NCBI RefSeq assembly: GCF_000006565.2
Contig: NC_031473.1
Location: forward strand, 62,001-126,000
Direction of reading: 5' to 3'
Length of the DNA: 64,000 bases
Origin: Toxoplasma gondii ME49
Taxonomy: Eukaryota > Apicomplexa > Conoidasida > Eucoccidiorida > Sarcocystidae
How positions within the stretch are numbered: position 1 is the first letter of the stretch; every line of letters begins with the position of its first letter. A program made the position numbers and the translations under genes. Under the pieces are notes generated by a model. It saw only the letters and a program-made list of their open reading frames with translations, was not told the DNA's origin and did no database searches. Positions 1-11,731 of the stretch are shown here, in pieces.

Positions 1-2201
1 TTGCCAGCACCCCCCCCTCCCGAATCTTCTCTTCGCATCTCCAGCCATTTATCTGTGTACCTTTCAGTGCGTAAACAGTCACAACATCACCCGTGAAGAA
101 AGAGCTATTTGTTTCTCTCGACTGCAACACTTCGTTTACGAATTTGCGGCTCAGCTATCTGGCCCGAGATCGGTCATGGAGAAGACTCTTTTTTTCCGAA
201 GTTTCGCGGACGAAATCGGAGAAAAAAAGAGTCAAATGACTCCGCCGGGGTTGCCGAGAGGGCGCGAATCATCTTCACCGCAATAGAAGTATATTATGTG
301 TTGCAGTCTTCAGGTTTTTGAAGACTGAACGCTCGTCTCCCGGCGAAGTTTCTCTCGATTCCCTGTTCTCGACCCCCATTTCGCGGCAGCCGACGGGGAG
401 AGACTGCGGAAAAAGAATCTGCATGCGGACCCCACAGTCCGCGCGATGCGTTCGCGGCAGCGCCTGGTAAGCCCTCTCCCTGGCGCGAGGCCAAAGGGCC
501 ATTCGGCTTATATTCGGAGAAACCGCAACGCGCGCATGCAGCGCACGCGTACAGAAGCAGCGCTGGAGGGTGCGTAGAGAAGCAACGCTGGAGGGCGGGT
601 GCACTGGAGAGGAGGGAGTTGAGAATTGAGAACAGAGGATATGGGCAAGCGCGAAAGGAAGCAGAAAATGAGAGGGTGAAGGGGGATGGAATTGACGAAG
701 GAGAAGAAGGAGGCACCTCGTTGGCAGAAGCAAGTGAGGCTGTGTGTAGTGCACTGAGAAAAGCGACAGCGTTGAAGTTTTATCTGTTCGCGCGCTTTCG
801 TCGCACAGAAGGACTGAGAAAAAGCGACGCCTCTCTGAGGTTTCATGGATGCGATTCAAAAGTTTTCAGCAAGTTGTCTGCGCTGTTGCCGAGACTGGCG
901 GACATGGGCGTCTCCTCCATCGCGTCGGCATATGCATGGGGGTAGAGAAACGTAGAGAGATATGTCGAGCTAGAGAGGGGAGGACGTCTTTCAGGACGTT
1001 CAGGTTAAAAGTGCGAGACAGAGTAGTCTCCCGGGCGCATTTTTCTGTGAGAAACCGACAGGAATATACGAGCTGCATGCAACGTGCACACATTCTCTAA
1101 CAGTCTCCTGCCTGCTCCTGAAAATGCTGCGGTGCGAGCTGCAAGACACAGAGCTTGTGTGGAACGGAAGAGCTCTCAGAAGCGTCCAACTCTTCCTTCT
1201 CATGCCCAGACACAGGAAGGAGGACCACAGAGACGGGAGAAGAAGAAAGTCTGACAACTCCAGGCAGCAACTGAGTGGGGGATTTTCGTGTTTTCTCGCT
1301 TCCAGTCTGCCGACCTGATGGCAAGCGCGAACTTCCACGAGATCCTCTGAAAAAATAGACGAAGATCCACACAATACTCTTCTCCTGAAACTGCCTTGCT
1401 CGAACTCGCTCCCTCTGCTTCTCAACGGTCTCTGTGCACAGTGCGTCAGGGAGGAGAGGGTGTGTGGTAGCTTTTTTTATGCTCTTCACTTGATCGACTT
1501 CGGTCTCCTCTCGCCTCTCTGCTTTCTCTCTTTTCCCCCTCTTCACTTTCATCTCTAGCCTCTCCCCTGCGTTGTCGGCTTGAGCGCTTCTGACGAAGGC
1601 CGTAGTTCCGCCCCCCGCCCTCGACTGCGGAGAAGAGTCACGAGTTTCTCTGCCTTCACTCGGATCCACAGTGCTTGTCGGGAGATGTACGGCAGCGCTC
1701 CGCTCCATGTGGAGAGAAAGTCGAGAAGAATCTCTTTCCAGCGCGGCTGTTGGTTCAAGAGTCCTTGCATGCACGCGGAACTCCCCCAGAGAAAGAACGT
1801 TTTCGACAGAAAAGAAGCTGAATCACAGAGAAAAGCGTCCTCGACGGGCAGAGAGTCCACAACAAAAGACCCGTGGGGACGCATGCACTCAAGCTTAAAA
1901 AACAAATACGTCTCCATATGCACACAACGCACACACGGACGCATGCATATGTAGGGATGTGCGAGTTGAGAAAACAAGGTGACGGAGAAGGAAGAGAGGA
2001 AGAAGCAGAGAGAAGCCTTTGGATGGCGATTTCCTCTCGAGAGTTCTTTCTCTCGAGTTCTTTTTTCAAGTTCTCCTACGCGTCCAATCGAAGAGTCTGC
2101 GACGTCCACTGAGCCAAAGACTTCTCGCCGTTCTTCGAGGACGCTTCTCCGTTGAAGCAGAGAGAGGACATGCTTCTCGAGAAAGAAAAAGTTTTACAGC
2201 T
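1..2201. other. Left-edge region, no supported gene
   Basis: This stretch lies 3' of the minus-strand p24/TMED gene. Its composition is mixed, with GA-rich and CT-rich patches. The longest open frame is on the minus strand at about 1774-1097 (225 codons, basic and low in recognisable motifs). A second minus-strand frame overlaps it at 2109-1555. Neither has flanking splice signals or a family resemblance that I recognise, and each argues against the other, so neither is called. The region may hold the 3' untranslated region of the TMED gene and part of a neighbouring transcript. Confidence 0.4.
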
Positions 2202-2749
2202 TCAGATGATCTTCTGCGAGTGGAAGTAGCGAATGAGGTAGAAGACAGAGACCAGGGTGGTCGCGCAGAGAAGCAGCAACTGGAGGACTGAAAACCACAG
2301 GACGCGGCTGTTGATGGATTCGTGAGTTCTCTGGAAGCGCTCCTCCTGAACGCAGAACGAAGAGCAAGTCGCAAAGCAGTGCTTCACCCAGTGCAGAAGG
2401 CGCAGAGACGCACGACCGCAGAAACGCCGCGAAAAGTTCGTATCAACATGCAATACGGCATGCATCCATCAGACATAAATGAGCGTCAAACGAAAAAAAG
2501 AAGAAAAGGCCCAGAGCCAAGGGGGCTCGAGTGTCAACATGCCTGAACGGTGCATCTTCCTCAACATCGCTTCCTCCTTGCTAAAAAATGCTACAATTAA
2601 GGCTACCACGCATGCGCATCTCTTCACATGCAAACGGCGACATTGACCCTCTGCAGGACTGAACCAGGGAGGAGAGAGGAGACGACACGCAACTGACAAA
2701 GAGTCTCCACAAAAGCACACATGCACACACATAAATATATCTATATATC

Positions 2750-2780
<31 letters not shown>

Positions 2781-4661
2781 GCAAACATATAGAGGGAACA
2801 GGCACTTAAACATATATATATATATATATATTATCCATGTAAGCTCACAAATATAGAAAAAAAGTCATTGGAAATGCAAGAATCTGGATATTTCTGCGTA
2901 AAAGATGCGCAGGATTAACTGACATTTCGGCGACACAGCAAAGAAAGATTTCGATGAGTTTTCTCACCTGCACGCGTTCGTACTCGTTTTCAGCTTGCAT
3001 GGCCTCGAGGCGCTTGGCAATGGCTTGCAGTTTCAGCTGCAAAGAATCGACTTGATCTTTCTTCGCGAGTTCCTGGAAGAGGAAAATGAAAAAAACGAAC
3101 GGAAATGACGGAGAAAAGAGAAACACCAACGCGTACGCTGAGCGAAAAAAAATCTCGTATTTTCTGGAAATTCCACGCCTCCAAAACGAAAAGATCGTTC
3201 GGCCGCGTTGAGTGTCGGTCGAGTCTCAAAAAAAGCCTATTTTCGTTCGTCCAAAAATATATATAGTGCACGTATATATATATATATATATATGCATACA
3301 GATACATATGTAAACAGAGAACGAAGTAAACAACGATTTCCATATACTTATATATACTTGCATATATATGGAAATAAAGACATATTATGTGTATATGTAT
3401 GGAAGGATCCTGGGCGACTGTGTCTGTTCAGGCTACAAGGGCATTTTGGTGCCGATGAGGTTCGACTTGTGCCGCTCTCAGGCTGTCTTTAAATCGAATT
3501 GTTTGCACCCAGGATCTCTCGTTTTTCCCTGCTCGATGCTCGTATCCTTCCCCACAAAAATACAGATATTTATGCTCATCTGCTCATATATATATATATA
3601 TATATATTTACGTACTGAAGCATACAGGAATGCCAATACACATATGCATGTATCATGGCACATGCGTGCATGTGTATCTGTGCAACACATGAATGCATGC
3701 ACATGCAAATAAACATCTATGCATATGTCATATGGTTGACACAAATATACAGAGATGTTCATGTGAACGTGGTGCGTTTCTTCTTTTTCGTCGAGGGATA
3801 TACTCATATACATGTATGTATGTAAATATGTCTGTACGTAGGTAGATATATATATATATATATATCATTTTGCAGATATAAATGTGCATTTTCATGCGGG
3901 TGTGGGGGTTTTCTTTGTCTTACATCGAGGTTGATTTCTGTGTCTCCGAGTTCGATGGAGATGGACCACTTGAGCAGCTGAGTGTTGAACCATTTGGAAG
4001 AGGCGCAAGAAATGCAGACTTTGTACTCTCCCGCCGTCGCCGTCATGTGCGAGATTTTCCCCTGAGGCTCCGTCGGGAGAACCTCTTTGCTGTACACAGA
4101 GCGTCCGGAAGGATCCTTGAAAATGATGCTGCAAGTGACGCCTGAAAACAACGAGAGATGGAGGAGACCGGAGAGAGGAAGTGAAGGAAGCGAGAGGGTG
4201 GAGCGAGACAGAGGCTGAGGAAGTGAAGAGCGAAGAGAAGGAAAAGCAAGGACGAAGAGCGAAAACAGAGGAAAGAGCGGAAAGAGAAACAGTGAAGAGA
4301 AGGGACAGACAGACCGGGGGAAGAGACAGGAGAGGAAGAGAAGCATTCGGAAGATTTTTGGTGTGCGGCCCATGTCTTTTTTCCTAGATAAAACGCGAGA
4401 CGAACCGGGGTTTTCTGGGTTCTTGTAGGTGACAGTGAGAGCCACTCCGACAGGGACGCTTTCCACGAAGCATTTGTCCTGAGATTCTTGGACGTAAAAG
4501 TACGCGGCAGAAGCGCCCAGCGGCTGGGGCAGGACGGACGCGTTGCGGTCGCCTGTCAGGGTCGGCACTCCCGCGAAACTCGCCCAGAAAAACGCGACGA
4601 AAAACGCAAGTCTGCACGCAGTGGAGCCGCGAGGCGTCCGCGTCGACCGTGGCAGCGCCAT
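2202..4661 (-). CDS. p24/TMED family cargo receptor (emp24/gp25L, GOLD domain), four exons
   Basis: p24 proteins are type I membrane proteins that cycle between ER and Golgi in COPII and COPI vesicles and help sort cargo such as GPI-anchored proteins. Exons are 4661-4406, 4141-3924, 3072-2968 and 2345-2202. All three junctions are GT-AG and in phase, giving 240 residues, the usual family size. The start ATG opens a signal peptide with core LAFFVAFFWASFAG. The GOLD domain follows, with the two family cysteines seen in DKCFVES and YKVCISC. Next come a coiled coil (ELAKKDQVDSLQLKLQAIAK), the family hallmark NSRVLW at the membrane border, a single helix of about 23 residues, and a short tail RYFHSQKII. 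The tail has an aromatic YF pair and a hydrophobic end, but only one lysine at the dilysine position (QKII). The introns carry (TA)n tracts. The subfamily (alpha, beta, gamma or delta) is not assigned. Confidence 0.94.
2731..2835. repeat. (TA)n-rich microsatellite in last TMED intron
   Basis: Two runs of alternating TA separated by a short unique spacer, inside the intron between TMED exons 3 and 4. The repeat is directly visible. Confidence 0.9.
3255..3868. repeat. Cluster of (TA)n tracts in TMED intron 2
   Basis: Short alternating TA runs lie near 3255-3296, 3585-3610 and 3845-3868. All are inside the intron between TMED exons 2 and 3. The sequence between them is also AT-rich, with many CATATG/ATGCAT steps. 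Confidence 0.85.
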
Positions 4662-7600
4662 CTTGTCGAGAAAACAGATAGAGAACAGAAAAAACGACCC
4701 AGAAAGGCTTTTTGAATCGCCCGTACACCTTGATCGCGATGTACGGGGCACGCGCCGGCGACGCGCGGAGACAGAAACGAGACAGAAAGACAAAGAAACA
4801 GTTTCCAAGAAGATAGACAAATCAGAGTTTGGGAATTCGAGAGAAAAAGTCAAGGAGGAAGAACACACGGCGCAGGACACCGAAAGTGCCGGCCACGTGT
4901 GTCTTTGTAGCCTTGGGATACGACGGGAACGCGCACCGAGATGTGCAGATGTGCTGAAGGACTGGCGGTCAGTCTACAGTTTTTCGACCCCGCAAAAAGC
5001 AGGGCGATCTCCGTTGCGGAAAACTTGCGATTTCTTTTTCGCCGTTGCAATCGCGAATTCAGGCATCATACAACTTCTCTCGCGGGTCCCCCAGGAAGAA
5101 GGCTGACACGTGCGCATGCGAGCCAGGCGGCCGCGCATGCGCCGCTGACTCTCTCGGGTGTCTGTACACCACAAGACCGGTTTCCACCAGCCCAGTGAGT
5201 CGTCACTTGTTTTATTCTGCACTTTTCGCGTGTCCTCGATCCTCGAGCAGTTTCTGATACTGGAGGCACTCCAGGTTTTTGCGGGCCAACTACGGGGGAT
5301 TAACGGCTGGAAATTCGGGAACCTGTGTGTGGCAAACTGTCGTGTCTCTGTGATGTGCAGCACTATTCAGTGCGCACTTTCGGGAGGGCTGTTGAACCCG
5401 GTAAACCAGAGTTGTGGCTCGAATCCGGACAGAATCAAGACCAATGCCGCAAGCCAAAGATAAGCCTTCAAAGTGTATCGTTGCGGAGGTACGGATTTTT
5501 GCACGGGAACGTCTGGATCGATCGATGGCAAGGCACACTTACGAAATGCACGGTCGTTTTCACTTTCTACGCGCGAGAAAAGGCTCTGATGACTCACTGC
5601 AGCAGCGCGCATTGCAGGATTTTCCTGGCGCTTTGAATGAGAGGCTTGCCAAGTGATGTAGACACCGCAGCGAAGTCCGGGTGTCTTCATCTGTTCGTAC
5701 TTTGTAGCAGTCGATCTGTGTCACTTTGTAGACGCCAAGTGTCGAATACAAGGACTCTTGTTAGACTGAACGTGGATTCTCGGGGGTTTGGACGTGGCAG
5801 AAGCCAGCGCCGTTCAAATGCCGTGGGCCATTTCAGGCTAGCACAGTCGTGGACCCAAATACATTACAGTGCCGTCAGCAGTCGTCGAGAAGCAGACAGC
5901 TCGAACGATTTGAATATACTCCAGCCGTACCAGTGTTCAACAGAAAGTCTTTTAGGTGGAAGCCGCCGGACGAAGCATCCGACTCCACCATTTCGCTGAA
6001 TCTTGATAAGACGGCATTTCTTTCGCTTGCGTGTGACTCGTAGTCAAGTGCGTCCTACTACATCGTTGTCGACGGATAAAATCAGAAATGGGTGATACGT
6101 ACGTCAGTCAACAAATCTATAGAGGAAGGTTGCGGCTTTTAAGATGTCTTCTTGAAATGACAGACTGGAGAAATGTCGGTGGCAGAGCAACAAACGCAAA
6201 AGAAACTTCCAGAAAAGCATGATTCGTGCCTCGCACACACGCACAGAACTCTCTTCAGCAGGGTTTCACTATGTATGCACACTAAGGCGTACATCAATTC
6301 AGCTGAGTCGCCGTCGAAACGGAACTGTGCGCCTCCTGTCAGCAGAATCCAAGAGGTTTGGTGGAGATAGTAAGCCTATCGTTTTTTTATGTCTCTTTGG
6401 CCGTTCGCACAGGCGAAGGGTTTGGAGTGAAAATGTCTGCTGCTTCACAGTGACATTCTGTCGCTATTGGCTGGTGTCACTTTCGATACACTTTCCTGAA
6501 TGGTGCGTCCTGGAACGCTCGTGGCCTACTATCGCGTCTCAGAGCATTACGGATTTGCATAGATTATCCGTAAACTGTATAGCTTTAAGGTGAAAGTGCA
6601 GAAGCAGTCCTAACTGAGTGCAATGAATTCCTATACCAGAGAAACTCGAGAGAATTTTTCACGAGGAATTCCGTAGATTCCTGGACTCTTTGTATTGGAG
6701 GAACTCAGAAGCCCACTGGATGCGTGCATTTGACAAGCACATCTCCGCCGTTCAGCCGGACGTAGAAAGTGTCCCGTTGGCAGAAAGACATCACAATTTT
6801 AGATCGGTTGATACAGAATATCAAACCTAGTCCTAATGAACTGAGTTAAATAATTCAGGGTAGTGTGGACTATCGAATGAAACAATGTGCTCCAGCGCAA
6901 GTCTAAGCCACTAACATACTTTTTACCTACAGCTGCGCGGGACGTAACAAACCTCCAGGCAAAGACCTTGATATGCGTGAGCAGACGCGCGTGGATATCC
7001 GTGTCTGTGCCTTGAGACGAGGATATCACCCCAGATGGATCTAGACTCGTTTAGACGGCGTTCCAGAAGTTCATCGTTTCTCTGCGCTTTCGGCCATTCT
7101 CTCCATCGCTGAACATGTACGCTTGGACATTTGCTCACACCCCACGAAGAGGGAGGACGACAGAAAGTCAGGAAGCGCGTCCAGACGAAACAGCGTTGGC
7201 CATGTCTCCTGGGGACTGCGTTCTCGACACTCAGTACATGGGTCGCCGTTACACTCGTATCAACTGGGGGAGGAAGCTTCTACTCAGACCAGCAACAATC
7301 TACGTACGTATGTGCATGTGTGAATGTATCTCTGTGTGCATGCAGGCGTTTGTATGCATCTATGGTTGTATGTAAAGCTACGCGGATACGTGTATGTCTA
7401 CGCAAACATCTTTTGCAGCCACGTACACCGGGGACGTTGTGACGTCTCTTGACAACAAGAGGAAGTCGCTAGTCCAGACTCAAGAAGGCAACTTTTATGA
7501 AGTCTATTGGGGGAAGTAGCTTTCTGAGGCTGGACTTGCAGCCTGTCTTTCGTGTATCTCGATTTCTGTGAAGCCACGAGAAACAGACGCGCGAAGAAAA

Positions 7601-8125
7601 GGGGGGTGTTGGTCGCACAGTCACATGCGCGAAGTCGAGGAGACACGAGCAGTCGTTCGAGGATTGATGGGAGTTGAGAAGGGAGGTCTTTCACAGCAGG
7701 TCGTTTCCTTGGTACCAGAAACGAATTAAAAACAACGAGAACTGCACGCGAAAAGCCGAGAAAACCTGCACACAGCAACAAGACACCCCGAAGACCAGGC
7801 ACACACCCCCCTTGAAGCTTTCTTTGTCCACCCGCTGGCATATTGTCGCCGTCTCGTTCTGCTCACAGCGCGACTCTCTGTCTTCGACTCTGCAAGCCTT
7901 CCTTTTGAAAGTTCGACACCTTCTGACCTGTCGCCGGTCTTCAAGAAACTTTGCTTTTTCTTTTGTTGCTGCACCTTTTCCCTGGAAGCAGGGACGTTCT
8001 GCCATCTCAGGCGTTTCAAGTTGACAGTTCGGCGGGCCGCCAACTCTACACACGACGAAGCAGTTGCCGGTCTCGGCGCTCAGTTTTTCTTCAGTTTTTA
8101 TTCCGAGAAAACGTCTCTCATCACA
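4662..8125. other. Divergent intergenic region between TMED and RPA14
   Basis: This 3.4-kb region separates the start codons of the minus-strand TMED gene and the plus-strand RPA14 gene, so it should contain both promoters. Roughly 5.1-7.4 kb is balanced, non-repetitive sequence with no (TA)n tract and no supported coding region; the open frames are short and unsupported. From about 7.6 kb to 8.1 kb the plus strand becomes pyrimidine-rich, as expected when approaching the RPA14 transcript. I could not identify a TATA box or a defined promoter element with confidence. Confidence 0.5.
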
Positions 8126-9663
8126 ATGCCTGCGGTCTATTGCCAGTAGGTTTTTCTGCGGTTGTGGTGACTTTGGACGCGTTTTTCACCCGTCTCTCTG
8201 CACCAGCTGTTTCATCTCGTCGGCCCGTTGGATGTCTTCGTCAGTTCGACCTTGTCTGCGTCTCTCCTTCGCTTCTCTCTTCGTCTCGTTTCTGCTTTTC
8301 ACTGCTGCGGGGAGCTGCGGCTTCTCTGCTTTCGCCTCCTGCCTTTTCTTCGCGTGTATGTCCCCTCCGTGTCTCCTCTCTCTTGCTTTGTCTCTAACTT
8401 CTTCACTTTCCTTGAGCTTCTGCCTCTTACTTGTCCTTTACCTCGACCATCATCCAGTTCCTTTTCCCTCCCGCTTCACTTCGTCCTTGTTTCTTTCTTC
8501 GCCTCGTGCTCTCTTCTGCCGCGTCCGCCTTCAGGTTTTTTTCTTTATCTTTCTACGTCCTTTCCACTCTTCTCTTTTCTCCCTCTCTGCAGAGCTCTTC
8601 CGGCGACGCACCTCGCTGAGCAGGTGGGGAAGACCGTCGGCGTCACTGGCCGGGTCAAGCAACTCGAGGACGGATACGCAGTTCTCCAGACTTCCGACGG
8701 TGAGCCTCGCGCGGCGAACGAGAAAGCAGAAAGTCAGGAGAAGCTAGGGACAGAGACGGTTTAGCAGGCATGCCGAAGCGGGCTATCGAGGACGAACACA
8801 CACCCCAGAAGAGGAGGGAGAGCGACCCGGAAGAGAGGGAAGAAGAAGACGATGGAGGAGGGAGAGAAGAGATAGAGGAGATCGATTGTGAGAGAAGAGC
8901 GAAACGATAAAGACGAGAGACTCGATATTTTGTTGTCTTGCTCAGGAGCAGAGGTCAAGTGTCAGTTGGCTACAGATCTGCCTCCTTGCAAGTTCCTCAC
9001 AGTAACGGGAGAAGTGCAGGAAAACCTCACGCTTCTCCAGCGTGGAAATCATGTTCTTATTCCTCTGGGAGATGAACTCGGTACGCTTTCTTGGACATGA
9101 GAGAGAGGAAGGAGAGTAAATGAAAAACGCGAAGGACTTTCTAAAGACGTTTCCCCCCAAAACAACAGCAGAAATAATGAGCTCCACCTCTCTCTAGACG
9201 AATGTCGCCATTTTCATGCATCTGTACACCTACAGACGTGGAGGTCCATGAGACAGATTTCATCACCTTTCTCTCTTGTCCTCTCCTTTTCATCTGTTGT
9301 TCTCTTTGTCTCTTCTTTTTCTCCTTCTTTTTGCCCCCTTACGTCTTTTTTCCTTCTGTTCTTCTTCCGTGATAAAGCGTTCTCTCTCCGGCTCTCTTCA
9401 GTTGTTCCTGTCTCCGTTTACCTTTTGAGAGATTCTTCTCCTCTCTCTCATTCTCTTGCTCTTCTTTGAGATTTTCGCTTCCTCTTCTTAAGAATATCCT
9501 TGTCCTCTCGCATGTTTTGCGTTTTTCTTGAGATTGTCTTCTCTCCTTTCTTCACAATTTCGGTATGTTCTTCGCCTGTCTTTGCGCAGATGTCGGCCTG
9601 GCGCGAGACGTAGCGTTCCTGACGAAGCATCCGCTCTTCTCTTCCCTCTTCACCCCCGCTTGA
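8126..9663 (+). CDS. Replication protein A small subunit (RPA14/RPA3-like), four exons
   Basis: RPA14 is the smallest subunit of the heterotrimeric single-stranded DNA binding complex used in replication and repair. It is a single OB fold that helps hold the trimer together. Exons are 8126-8145, 8593-8699, 8946-9080 and 9590-9663, with phases 2, 1 and 1 matching at every junction. The product is 111 residues; human RPA3 is 121. The first exon is only 20 nt (MPAVYC plus two bases) and ends at a GTAGGT donor. OB-fold strands are visible in QVGKTVGVTGRVKQLEDG, AEVKCQL and FLTVTGEVQ. The final exon encodes DVGLARDVAFLTKHPLF, which matches the C-terminal trimerisation helix of RPA3 (DLGLYNEAVKIIHDFPQF in human). 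An alternative acceptor at 9236 keeps the frame open but yields a phenylalanine-rich tail from intron sequence, so it was rejected. Confidence 0.92.
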
Positions 9664-10148
9664 AGACAAAAGTAGCATTTCGAATGAGAAGCTGCTTTTA
9701 GAAAGAAACATGTTAAAGTGGATTGTCTCTTTTCTCCCCCTCTTGTTCTTCTTCTGTTTCTTCCTGCGTTCAACGCTGTAGGGTCCCATGTCTGTAGGAT
9801 CTCTCTCTGCATTCGTCGAACAGGCCTCTCTCTGAAAGGGCAGTGTCGGACTGTTGCTTTTCTTTTTGTTTCCTTCTTTTCTTTCTCTCGGTGTTCTCGC
9901 TCCGTGTCTCTCCGTGGTCTTCGCCTCTCTCTGTTGAAGACAGAACGAAAAGCCTAAAGTCTGGACTGAAGTAATTCAAAAGAAAAGGTCGGCGAAGCTT
10001 ACAAAGAAACACTCAAAGGCATGCAACTGACTCTCAGAGTCGTTTACACTTTCCACCATTCAGTCTCGAACAGTCTTGCTGCACATAAAAACCTAAATAG
10101 AGGTAGGTCTTTCGCTCTCGGTGACTGCTTTCAAATACACATCTAACG

Positions 10149-10183
10149 CATATATATATATATATATATACATATATAAATAT
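10149..10183. repeat. (TA)n microsatellite
   Basis: Uninterrupted alternating TA of about 20 bases followed by CATATATAAATATT-type sequence, 3' of the RPA14 gene. Confidence 0.9.
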
Positions 10184-10680
10184 TTGTGAGCAAATCATCC
10201 AGTACTTTGACAAGTCAGAGAAGAGTTCCTGTGGCGACAGAGAGACGACCGAATCTGATTTCCCTGCTTTGCCTGAGAGCCTGCGAATGTTCGAGAGAGA
10301 ACAAGTGGAATCTCACTTTTGAGAGAAATTCAGCTTCCCCACGGTCACAAACGAGCGAATCGAACGATTGATAGAAGAAAAGAGAGTAGATGCAAAACGG
10401 ATTTTCGCAAGACGGGAGCGTGTGGCGCATGCGCTCTCTGGGAGTCTGTGGACGGTCTTTGAAACGCATCCGAGGCTTCAAATGTTCCAAAGAGAAACGA
10501 GAAAAAAATAGACACACGCGCAAAAACTCGCAGCCACTCACTTTTCAACCCTGCAAGTCACAGAGCCTCACCTCTCCATCCGAAATTTAAAAAAAAATGT
10601 TTCTCCCTAACACAGTGTCCGCCTACATATATACGTGCATGCTTCTCCACACCATACAGACGCACAAATACACAGACAGA

Positions 10681-10693
10681 TACATATACAAAT

Positions 10694-10724
<31 letters not shown>

Positions 10725-10741
10725 TTGTATATATATGTATG
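10681..10741. repeat. (TA)n/(CATA)n microsatellite
   Basis: Imperfect CATATA units grading into an alternating TA run, in the convergent intergenic region. Confidence 0.85.
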
Positions 10742-10883
10742 TCTATATGTATTTACGAAGGCTTTCTGTCTGACTCGACTCTCAGGTGCAGATGCAAGCA
10801 TGCATCGCTAAATCCTGAGCGGACGGACATGTTCGAAAGCGTATCTTTGGTAGCGACATGTGTGCGCTTTGCTACACGCTCAG

Positions 10884-11064
10884 GTGTACTTTATCCGCAT
10901 GTTCCACGAGGGGAGACACCGCGCGACATGTCTCCTTGCCGCGCGTTTTTTCGACATGCATGACCCCAGGCCGCCAGTGTTGAAGAAAAAGGGGAAAATC
11001 CGAGGCAGAAGCAGCGGAGAGGAGAAAACGCTTTCAGGCCAGACGCGTTGGAGACAGCTTTCAG
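10884..11064 (+). other. Orphan exon-like segment, gene unassigned
   Basis: A 181-nt stretch preceded by an acceptor-like GCTCAG and followed by a consensus donor (CAG then GTGAGA). It is open in one frame across its whole length. The predicted peptide begins VYFIRMFHEGRHRATC and continues with RFFDMHDPRPP and a lysine/arginine/serine-rich end, which looks protein-like rather than intronic. I recognise no family. No start exon or downstream exon could be joined with confidence, and the minus-strand HxxEE gene lies just to the right. It may be part of an undescribed short gene, an alternative 3' exon of RPA14, or chance. Confidence 0.3.
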
Positions 11065-11280
11065 GTGAGAAAACGGAGAGGCCTCGAAAGCTCTTCACTG
11101 ACGCTGACTCTGCTTCTTTTCGAGAGAAGCTGCAGAAAATCTCTCAAACACACCCACAAATTCTCGCTGTGATTTCCGCCTACACAACGCAGTAACCAAA
11201 AATCCACACCCAGAGTCGTACACATCATACAAAGATGTCTACTTCGCTGTCTCCACATAGACATACATAAACAACCTTTG

Positions 11281-11325
11281 TTTATATTTAAAGATATACA
11301 TACATACATATATATAAATATATAC

Positions 11326-11357
<32 letters not shown>

Positions 11358-11391
11358 GTATGTATTTATACACATACATATGAAAAGATAC
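11281..11391. repeat. (TA)n/(TACA)n microsatellite
   Basis: An AT-only stretch of alternating TA and ATACAT units next to the 3' end of the HxxEE gene. Confidence 0.88.
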
Positions 11392-11731
11392 GTGTGTATC
11401 TTCCTAGGAAGATACATTCCTGCAAAGTGCAACTGAAGCAGTTGCGTGTCTCTGCGGAAAGGATGAGGCGAGCAAAACAGATTGGACTCTCTGGATGCGC
11501 GGCGCTCTTCCGGAAATCCAGAGACATCTGGAGAGAGCAGAGAAATTCGATTCGCGAAATCGCGCAAGAGTCTCAGCGAGCTGAAAAGATTATGCACAAA
11601 CGTCTCTTTGTCTCTTCCTCTCTCGTTCCTTGTCTCTCTTCGTCTGCTGCCGTTCTCCCCTCCATCTCTCGGCTCTTTCTTCTCGCTTCCCCTCCGCTTC
11701 TCTTGTCCGGCTGTCGCCTCTCGTCTGCGCG

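Larger units (their letters stand above)
9664..11731. other. Convergent intergenic region with TA tracts and one orphan exon-like segment
   Basis: This lies between the 3' ends of the plus-strand RPA14 gene and the minus-strand HxxEE gene and should contain both 3' untranslated regions. It holds (TA)n tracts near 10149-10183, 10681-10741 and 11281-11391. It also holds one plus-strand segment with coding and splice features, listed separately at 10884-11064. Confidence 0.5.

Noticed and set aside
1097..1774. 225-codon open frame on the minus strand
   Set aside because: Composition is basic and low complexity, there are no splice or family signals, and an overlapping frame is equally open. It is probably a chance frame in GC-rich untranslated sequence.
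5380..5450. tRNA-like T-arm sequence (GGCTCGAATCC)
   Set aside because: The flanking bases do not pair as a T stem, and no matching D arm, anticodon arm or acceptor stem could be drawn.
8111..8118. WGAGACG-type promoter heptamer (reverse orientation) just 5' of RPA14
   Set aside because: This heptamer is known from Toxoplasma promoters, but similar GAGACG strings are frequent throughout this window, including in introns, so one copy carries no weight.
9236..9372. Alternative last exon of RPA14 starting DVEVHETDFITF
   Set aside because: The frame is open and the acceptor is plausible, but the tail becomes Phe/Leu/Ser-rich intron sequence. The exon at 9590-9663 is in phase and matches the RPA3 C-terminal helix.
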